From: an uncultured Lactobacillus sp.
Lineage (GTDB): Bacteria; Bacillota; Bacilli; Lactobacillales; Lactobacillaceae
Assembly: GCA_937874695.1 (NCBI GenBank)
Contig: CALNAJ010000028.1
Location: forward strand, 124,001-188,000
Length of the DNA: 64,000 nucleotides
Direction: 5' to 3'
A program made the position numbers and the translations under genes. This document shows, piece after piece, positions 58,382 to 64,000 of this stretch. Numbering within the stretch: the first letter of the stretch is position 1; each line of letters opens with the position of its first letter. The notes under the pieces were generated by a model that was not told the DNA's origin, ran no database searches, and worked only from the letters and a program-made list of their open reading frames with translations.

Positions 58382-59389
58382 TTAACGTTGATAATCCGTT
58401 TCATCAGCCGTCAATGGCCCGACCAATTCATGCGGCAGGTATGGGGCCTCCAAATAAGCCACGTCGCCCGCGCTCAGGTGAACGTCCAGCGCCTTGACCG
58501 CACCGGTTAAGTGTGATGACTTGGTGGCACCGATGATGGGTGCCGTCACCGTTGGCTTCTGCAGCAACCAGGCCAGCGCAATCTGAACCCGTTCGACACC
58601 ATATTTCTTGGCCATCTCACCGACTCGCTGAATAATCGGTAAATCCAGTTGCTTACTGTCATCATACTTGGACCGCGCCACTTTATCGGTCGCATAGCGC
58701 TTGGTCTCACCGGACCAGTCCCGCGTCAACCGTCCGGAGGCCAATGGGCTGTACGGCGTCACCGCAATCCCTTGGTCCGCACACAGCGGCAGCATTTCCC
58801 GTTCCTCCTCGCGATAGAGCAGGTTCAGGTGATTCTGCATCGACACGAACTTGGTCCACCCGTGCTGTTCCGCGACCGCTTGGGCCTTTTCAAATTGCCA
58901 GGCAAACATCGCCGAGGCCCCAATGTAGCGGACCTTCCCGGACTTGACCACGTCGTTTAAGGCTTCCATGGTCTCTTCAATCGGCGTGTTGTAATCCCAC
59001 CGGTGAATCACGTACAGGTCCACGTAGTCCGTTTGCAGGCGTTTCAGGCTCTGGTCGATCTGTGAAAAGATGGCCTTGCGCGAGAGTCCGGCCACGTTGG
59101 GCGCCTGTTCCGGCGTAAAGAAGACCTTGGTTGCCAGGACGATTTCATCCCGGTTCGCCAGCTTCTTCAGCGCCTGACCCACGAAGCGCTCGCTGTCACC
59201 GTGCGAATAAATATTCGCGGTATCGAAGAAGTTGATGCCCAGGTCGAGTGCTTGCTTGATGACCTGTTCACTCTTTTCCTCGTCAACGGCCCACGGGAAC
59301 ATCCCCGTTGACGCATTGCCAAACCCCATCGTGCCCAGACACAGGCGCGACACATCTAATCCCGTATTGCCAAACTTGCTGTATTCCAT
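58382..59389 (-). CDS. Aldo/keto reductase
   Basis: A 335-aa TIM-barrel NADPH oxidoreductase. The catalytic tetrad is visible: Asp and Tyr in FFDTANIYSHGDSE, Lys in VLATKVFF, and His in YVIHRWDY. Cofactor-binding C-terminal part is APIIGATKSSHL. Related to the one at 62389 but of a different subgroup (YakC/IolS-like). First base GGAAC..; ribosome site AGAAAGAAG. Confidence 0.92.
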   Translation of the reverse strand: MEYSKFGNTGLDVSRLCLGTMGFGNASTGMFPWAVDEEKSEQVIKQALDLGINFFDTANIYSHGDSERFVGQALKKLANRDEIVLATKVFFTPEQAPNVAGLSRKAIFSQIDQSLKRLQTDYVDLYVIHRWDYNTPIEETMEALNDVVKSGKVRYIGASAMFAWQFEKAQAVAEQHGWTKFVSMQNHLNLLYREEEREMLPLCADQGIAVTPYSPLASGRLTRDWSGETKRYATDKVARSKYDDSKQLDLPIIQRVGEMAKKYGVERVQIALAWLLQKPTVTAPIIGATKSSHLTGAVKALDVHLSAGDVAYLEAPYLPHELVGPLTADETDYQR

Positions 59390-59439
59390 GTTGCCACTTC
59401 TTTCTAAAACTCTACTTATCCTAAGAGGTACATCCAGGC

Positions 59440-60114
59440 CTAGCTCTGACGATCGACCAACGTTAACCCACCCTGATTGACCAAGGTATCCGGGCTCAGC
59501 ACCGTTGTCTGCGCCGTCTGGATCAACGACTGACTCGCGAGCTGATAGTGCTTGTTAGCTGCCGTCTGCTGGTAGCGTTGATAGGCCAACTTGTCCTGGT
59601 AGACTTCGAAGACGACCCATTTTTGCGGGTCATCGACGACTCGCCCAATAGCGATGACCAGCCGGCCAGCCTGAGTGGTCGTTGCCGCCGAACCACTCGC
59701 CGTGACCAGTTCCTGGTACGCTGCTGCCTGACCCGGATTGAGGGTCACCTCCGTCAGCTGGACAAAGCGCGGCTCCCCACTCACCATCAGGGGCTGTGCC
59801 TGTTCCCTAAGCACGATTGGCGTGAGATTTACCACGGCCTGTTGGGTCACGGCATCCTTCGCCACCGCCCGAAACGCCTTGAACTGCGGCGAATCGGCGT
59901 GCTGGTCGTAGCTATCGGTATCGCGATAGACCTCAATGACCCGATTTTCCAGTCCAGCCGGTGCCACGTGTAGGGCGTACATGGCCAGCGTTCCGGGCTC
60001 GTTTTGCATCGACGTCACCAGATTGTGTTTCCCAGCCGCAACAAAGTTAGCCCGCTGGTCAGCGGTGATGGTCAATTTGAATAATCGAAATAACGGCGTT
60101 GCTTGATTTGCCAT
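59440..60114 (-). CDS. Antibiotic biosynthesis monooxygenase (ABM) domain protein, duplicated
   Basis: 224 aa comprising two ABM-like ferredoxin folds: FRLFKLTITADQRANFVAAGKHNLVTSMQNEPGTLAMYALH and VQLTEVTLNPGQAAAYQELVTASG...RLVIAIGRV, each followed by V-[IF]-E-V-Y-x-D. ABM domains oxidise aromatic or heme-like substrates without cofactors. The ATG at 60114 follows AAAGGAAAG; the frame opens at GTG 60123. Confidence 0.85.
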   Translation of the reverse strand: MANQATPLFRLFKLTITADQRANFVAAGKHNLVTSMQNEPGTLAMYALHVAPAGLENRVIEVYRDTDSYDQHADSPQFKAFRAVAKDAVTQQAVVNLTPIVLREQAQPLMVSGEPRFVQLTEVTLNPGQAAAYQELVTASGSAATTTQAGRLVIAIGRVVDDPQKWVVFEVYQDKLAYQRYQQTAANKHYQLASQSLIQTAQTTVLSPDTLVNQGGLTLVDRQS

Positions 60115-60148
60115 TCGTCTCACTTTCCTTTACGTGCTAAATGGTTAT

Positions 60149-60736
60149 CTAATCCTGAGGCAACGGCGGTAACGTTTCAATGATCCGCGCTGGAACGCCG
60201 GCGACGACCGTATTATCCGGCACATCCTTCGTGACCACGGCACCCGCGCCGACCACAACGTTATTGCCGATGTGCACGCCACCGATGATGGTCACGTTGC
60301 CCCCGATCCAAACATCGTTGCCGATCGTAATGGGCGCGGTGGTGGTAATCAGATAACGACTACCATCCGGCCGCACGCCGAACCGGTGCGTGGCGTCCAG
60401 GGCATGACTGCCACAGTACAGCTTCACGTCCGGTGCAATGATCACGCGGTCACCCAGGATGATCTGATTGGAATCCTGGAACGTACAATTGCCGTTGATA
60501 AAGACATCATCACCGACCTGGATGTGCACGCCATAGACCGCGCTAAAGGTCCCGTTGATGGTCAAGCGCTGACCTGTGCGACCAAAGAAATCCTGGATGG
60601 CCGATTGCCGAGCGGCACCCTGCCCCCCATTGATAACCGTAAGCAGCTGCTTCCCGCGAGCAATGAGCCGCTGGAGTTCGGGATCACGGTAATCGTAATC
60701 CTGACCCGCCAATAACTTTTCGTGTTCCGTCTTCAT
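60149..60736 (-). CDS. Maltose/galactoside O-acetyltransferase family (LbH)
   Basis: 195 aa. N-terminal Mac domain (EKLLAGQDYDYRDPELQRL) and a left-handed beta-helix with hexapeptide repeats (VTIIGGVHIGNNVVVGAGAVVTKDVPDNTVVAGVPARII). Acetyl-CoA-dependent sugar acetyltransferase. ATG 60736 has GGGGGC upstream; the longer frame overlaps the next gene. In a run of minus-strand metabolic genes. Confidence 0.9.
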   Translation of the reverse strand: MKTEHEKLLAGQDYDYRDPELQRLIARGKQLLTVINGGQGAARQSAIQDFFGRTGQRLTINGTFSAVYGVHIQVGDDVFINGNCTFQDSNQIILGDRVIIAPDVKLYCGSHALDATHRFGVRPDGSRYLITTTAPITIGNDVWIGGNVTIIGGVHIGNNVVVGAGAVVTKDVPDNTVVAGVPARIIETLPPLPQD

Positions 60737-60774
60737 TGTCAATTGCCCCCTGTTAACCTGTCGTTTCGCCCAAT

Positions 60775-61683
60775 CTACGCCATCAGTGTCTGCCAATTGT
60801 CGTGGAGGATGCCGTGCCGCTGCTGATCCGTGATGGTCATCGCCGAGACGGCTTCTTCAATGACCCCAGTCGGCCCGACCGGTGGAATCCCAAACGGCGA
60901 GTCGGTCCCGAAGAGCACGTGGTCGCTGCCGAAGAAGTCGACAGCGAGTTCCAAGGCCTTGGGATTGCCTAGAATCGCCGTATCCACGTAGAATTTCTGG
61001 AAATCGGCATAGTCTGCTGGCCCCTGAATATACTTGATGCGCTGGCTAAAGTACGGCACCATTGCCCCCGCGTGATGCACGATGACCTTGAGTCCCGGAT
61101 ACTTCCGAAAGTACTTCGCCGCCACGATTCCGTACATCGCCTGCGTTAGCTCGTATTCCCAGCTAAACGTCAGGTTGTTATCCGACTTGCGTGTATCGAA
61201 GACGGGATGGAGCCAAATTGGCGCACCAATTTCCGCTAATTTGGCAAAAATCGGTTCGTAAACGGGTGCCGTAATTGGTTGTCCCAGTGCCTGCGTGAAG
61301 AGTTGCACACCGACCAAAGCATCGCTACCGGCCACCTGTTCGTCGATCAGCTTAAGCGCCGCCGGAACGTTATTCATTGGCAACATGGCCACCCCGGCCG
61401 GGAAGATATCCCGGTTGGTACGGACCGTCGCCGCTAACTCATCGTTGGCCGACCGGCAGAGTGCCGCGGCCTGCTCGGGATCGACAAAGTCCTCGGGGTT
61501 CAGGTTGACTGCCGAGAGAATCTGTTGATGATCGGCAGGTAAGGACGCGCGATGCTTGGCCACATCCGTCAATAAGTCGTTCTTCATATAGGGAAAGTTA
61601 TCCAGAATGTTGGGCTGAACCGCGTTCATTTGCGCGAGGAATTTAGGCGGTAAAATGTGTGCGAAAACGTCAATGACTGTCAT
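60775..61683 (-). CDS. Amidohydrolase family protein (ACMSD-like)
   Basis: A 302-aa TIM-barrel metal-dependent enzyme. Expected ligands appear in IWLHPVFD, VIVHHAGAMV and FGTDSPFGIP. The N-terminal metal motif, usually H-x-H, reads VFAHILP, so the first His is replaced by Phe. The family includes decarboxylases (ACMSD, resorcylate) and hydrolases. The substitution may change metal use. 11 bp upstream of it lies the stop of 61695, so these are co-transcribed. Confidence 0.82.
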   Translation of the reverse strand: MTVIDVFAHILPPKFLAQMNAVQPNILDNFPYMKNDLLTDVAKHRASLPADHQQILSAVNLNPEDFVDPEQAAALCRSANDELAATVRTNRDIFPAGVAMLPMNNVPAALKLIDEQVAGSDALVGVQLFTQALGQPITAPVYEPIFAKLAEIGAPIWLHPVFDTRKSDNNLTFSWEYELTQAMYGIVAAKYFRKYPGLKVIVHHAGAMVPYFSQRIKYIQGPADYADFQKFYVDTAILGNPKALELAVDFFGSDHVLFGTDSPFGIPPVGPTGVIEEAVSAMTITDQQRHGILHDNWQTLMA

Positions 61684-61694
61684 AGGCGTCCCCC

Positions 61695-62336
61695 TTAGAC
61701 CCAGCTGGGTTGGTCGCCGTCAGTTCCGGGCTTATCCAGGCCCACACTGGCATTCTGGTAAGTATCCGGCTGCGTGATGACCTTGAAGGCGAAGTCCGCG
61801 ACACTCTGCCGGGAGACCTCGGTTCCTTTGAAATCTTCACCCAACTGCGTTTCTTCGTAGTCGACTTCGTCCTTGTTCGTCAGCCAAGCCGGGCGAATCT
61901 CGGTATAGGTCACACCGGAATCGGCCACCAATTCGGCCGTCTTGCGGAACCCGGGCAGAAAGGCGCCGATAGCCTGTTCGTTCCACTCGCCAAATTTGCC
62001 GGGAACTTCATGATGGGCGCCCAACGAACTGATGTAGATCAACCGGTACTTGCCGGTCTGTGCCATGGCAGCGAGGACGCTCTGCGTTTGGTCGGCCAAG
62101 TCCGGACCACCCAGATTGGAATAAACCACATCCGCATCGGCCATGCTCTTGGCCACCAACGCTGTGTCCTTGATGTCGCCGTCAACGAGAGTTACCCGGT
62201 CGTTCGTTGTGTATTGGTTCAACCGTGAGGCATCGCGCAGGAATAGCGTCAAGGTCGCCGTCGTTTCGTTGAGTAAACGTTCCGTTACCAGTTGTGCCAT
62301 GGCGCCATGTGCGCCGACAATCATTACTTTTGTCAT
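61695..62336 (-). CDS. NAD(P)H-binding (NmrA/SDR-like) protein, paralog of 56963
   Basis: 213 aa with dinucleotide motif MIVGAHGAMAQLV, LFLRDASRL, and YTEIRPAWLTNKDEVDYEETQ. It aligns with the protein at 56963 end to end, including the C-terminal KPGTDGDQPSW/HTEGAKPSFY pattern. First gene of a minus-strand operon with the amidohydrolase. The 5' GGAGGATAAC is a good ribosome site. Confidence 0.87.
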   Translation of the reverse strand: MTKVMIVGAHGAMAQLVTERLLNETTATLTLFLRDASRLNQYTTNDRVTLVDGDIKDTALVAKSMADADVVYSNLGGPDLADQTQSVLAAMAQTGKYRLIYISSLGAHHEVPGKFGEWNEQAIGAFLPGFRKTAELVADSGVTYTEIRPAWLTNKDEVDYEETQLGEDFKGTEVSRQSVADFAFKVITQPDTYQNASVGLDKPGTDGDQPSWV

Positions 62337-62388
62337 CTAGTTATCCTCCAATTCGATTTACATCTTCATCATGTAGTCGCGGGCTGGC

Positions 62389-63333
62389 CTAAGCCATTGG
62401 GGCTTCCCAGGAGCCCTTCGTGTTCACGTTTGCGGCCGTCGCCAATTCTTCTAGTCTGCTGATATCGCTATCGCTGAGTTTCAATGCCAATGCCTTGGTT
62501 TCACTGGCCATGTACTTGGCCTTTGTGACCCCCACGATTGGAGTGACACCCTTGGCCAGTGCGTAGGCCGTGGCCACCTCGGCTGCGGAGGCGTCTTGCT
62601 TGGCACCAATCGCCTTCAAGCCATCGTTAAGGGCCGTCACCTGTGGCAACACATCGTTATAGACACTCGCCCGCATACTTCCGGCAGGTAGTGGATTGTC
62701 GACGTTATACCGACCGGTCAAGAGCCCCTGTTCCAAGACCATGTAGCCGAAGAACGTGATGTCGTGTTGCTTGCAGTAGTCAATGATGCCGGCTTCTTCC
62801 GAGGACCGGTACAGGAGGCTGAAGTGATTTTGTACGGCTGAAATTTGAATCCCAGCTTCGCCCAAGATTTCATTGGCCCGCTTGATCTGGGCGAGGTTGT
62901 GGTTGGAGACCCCCACGCGTTTGATTTTGCCGCTCTTAACCAACGGAATCAGTTGTGGCGTCCATTTTTCAACATCGGCGGGGTTGTGAATCCAGTAGAT
63001 ATCGATGGTATCGGTGTGCAACCGTTTCAGACTGCCCGCAAGCATGTTAGCGACTTCGTGGTCACTGTCGCCCGCGGCCATCTGGGGCGTGAACTTCGTG
63101 GACAATTGGTAGCTGTCCCGCGGATAGTCCTGTAAGAGCTCACCCAACTTCGATTCGGATTCCCCGGAACCGTAAGCATAAGCCGTGTCCCATAAGTTAA
63201 ATCCAGCAGCCATCGCCGCCGTAACGACTGGCTTCAAATCAGCGGCCGTTAAATAATTTCCAAAGACTTGGCCTTCGGGCGTATCGCCCCAGGCCCAGGT
63301 TCCCAATGCAATTTTTGCTGATGTATTTGTCAT
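62389..63333 (-). CDS. Aldo/keto reductase
   Basis: A 314-aa TIM-barrel oxidoreductase. Tetrad Asp/Tyr in LWDTAYAYGSGESE, Lys in QLSTKFTP, His in IYWIHNPADV; cofactor end TPIVGVTKAKYM. ATG 63333 follows AAAAGGAGAAAA; the longer frame to 63411 overlaps the promoter. A palindrome GTAATCGGTTAC in the promoter spacer suggests a repressor. Confidence 0.92.
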   Translation of the reverse strand: MTNTSAKIALGTWAWGDTPEGQVFGNYLTAADLKPVVTAAMAAGFNLWDTAYAYGSGESESKLGELLQDYPRDSYQLSTKFTPQMAAGDSDHEVANMLAGSLKRLHTDTIDIYWIHNPADVEKWTPQLIPLVKSGKIKRVGVSNHNLAQIKRANEILGEAGIQISAVQNHFSLLYRSSEEAGIIDYCKQHDITFFGYMVLEQGLLTGRYNVDNPLPAGSMRASVYNDVLPQVTALNDGLKAIGAKQDASAAEVATAYALAKGVTPIVGVTKAKYMASETKALALKLSDSDISRLEELATAANVNTKGSWEAPMA

Positions 63334-63406
63334 TATTTTTTCTCCTTTTGGCTGAATAAACTGACAGTGACATGATGCTCTCTCAAATAGAGATAATCCT
63401 GTGTTT

Positions 63407-63435
63407 ATCATACGAGTAATCGGTTACAATGTAAA
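63407..63435 (-). promoter_or_regulatory. Promoter of aldo/keto reductase gene with internal dyad
   Basis: On the minus strand, TTTACA, 17 bp, then TATGAT. The spacer contains GTAACCGATTAC (GTAA/TTAC dyad, 63415-63426), a plausible repressor operator. Confidence 0.65.
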
Positions 63436-63605
63436 ATACCCAATCATTATGTCTTGCTATTCAAAAGCGACATACTTACGACCCGAATCCCCAGTTCTCG
63501 CCATTGCCATCAGTTAAGTGACCCGTGGCGAGTAGGGAGGCTTGACGGATCGCCGTTCTAAAATCATACTTACCCTACATACCTAAAAATTTGGGGGAAT
63601 TCACT

Positions 63606-64000
63606 GTGAATCATAAACGCAAATCCTGGTGGGGCGCACCACGAACCATCACGAATACCATCGAAAACCGGAAGATTTCCTGGCTGGAACTCTTCTCCGA
63701 CTTAGTCTATGTCGTCATCATCCATAGCTTTGTGGAGAACCTGTCCGAACACTTTACCCTCTTTGGTTTCGTGACCTTCTGGGTGCTCTTCCTGTTCTTC
63801 TTCAACACCTGGACCAACATGGTGCTGTACTTCGACCTTCATGGCAAGGCAAACCTGCGAAATACCTGCTTTGCCCTCCTACAGATCGTTGCCGTCGCCA
63901 TCACGGCGACCTATACGACCGACGCCTTCGCCGGTCACTATACCGGCTTCATCCTCGCTTACTCGTTCAACCAGCTGATCTACATGTACCTCTACTTCAA
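63606..64000 (+). CDS. LtrA-like (low temperature requirement) membrane protein, truncated by window edge
   Basis: The frame runs off the right edge. It starts at GTG 63606 behind GGGGGAA. The N-terminal RKISWLELFSDLVYVVIIHSF matches the LtrA signature (R-x-x-x-W-x-E-L-F-x-D-L), followed by repeated TM helices. LtrA proteins are multi-pass membrane proteins of unclear function. Confidence 0.8.
   Translation, partial: MNHKRKSWWGAPRTITNTIENRKISWLELFSDLVYVVIIHSFVENLSEHFTLFGFVTFWVLFLFFFNTWTNMVLYFDLHGKANLRNTCFALLQIVAVAITATYTTDAFAGHYTGFILAYSFNQLIYMYLYF

Noticed and set aside
1..64000. CRISPR array, rRNA or tRNA genes
   Set aside because: No regularly spaced short direct repeats and no recognisable tRNA or rRNA sequence were seen on either strand by eye.

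Overview
The window reads as chromosomal DNA of a Gram-positive lactic acid bacterium of the Lactobacillaceae. Support comes from strong AGGAGG-type ribosome sites with frequent GTG and TTG starts, CcpA-type cre sites, a WxL/DUF916/LPXTG surface cluster, a LiaX-like DUF4097 protein with a PadR partner, an FLP-like Crp/Fnr regulator, an oleate hydratase, and an Opu osmolyte transporter. The moderately high GC and gene content would suit a Levilactobacillus-like species, but that is an inference. There are no rRNA or tRNA genes, CRISPR arrays, prophage modules or intact insertion sequences.

Layout. 0-7.6 kb: end of a membrane protein; a DUF3737-malY/patB pair behind a MerR-type promoter; a DyP peroxidase; two tandem paralogous MFS exporters; a small NAD(P)-binding protein. 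8-11.4 kb: the four-gene opu operon for compatible-solute uptake. 12-17.2 kb: a 12-TM protein, a GntR(YtrA)-ABC operon, and an FLP-like regulator divergent from an EF-hand-like protein and a 49-aa membrane protein, with an FNR box between them. 17.3-19.8 kb: a compact WxL cell-surface cluster. 20-28.9 kb: an orphan zinc-ribbon protein, a glucose-uptake-type permease under a cre, a tautomerase, a UvrA2-type ABC ATPase, a YagU protein, a MarR regulator and small ORFs. 29.3-34.4 kb: LiaX-like/PadR operon, cytidine deaminase, signal peptidase I, oleate hydratase. 35-43 kb: a duplicated AraC regulator/beta-glucuronidase module followed by a GPH symporter. 43-53.8 kb: an SLAP-like secreted protein, an OatA-like acyltransferase, adenosine deaminase, a degenerate tyrosine-recombinase-like protein, a polysaccharide deacetylase, an XRE membrane regulator and a large unknown membrane protein. 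54-64 kb: a decayed L,D-transpeptidase, a LysR regulator, and many small oxidoreductases and accessory enzymes, ending in a truncated LtrA-like protein.

The most striking non-coding signal is a family of nine intergenic elements of about 180-200 bp at 6.5, 6.9, 11.5, 11.8, 43.0, 46.4, 47.0, 47.2 and 50.4 kb. All share one multi-branched fold: a long closing stem, three internal hairpins and a conserved CCCACAGC strand. Their stems differ between copies mainly by paired, compensatory changes. Several sit as head-to-head pairs (minus copy then plus copy). I do not recognise this as a named RNA family or mobile element. It could be a structured ncRNA family or a REP/MITE-like element. Other notable signals are two candidate membrane micropeptides with strong expression signals, cre sites at the glucuronide and glucose loci, and the FNR box that matches the recognition helix of the adjacent regulator.
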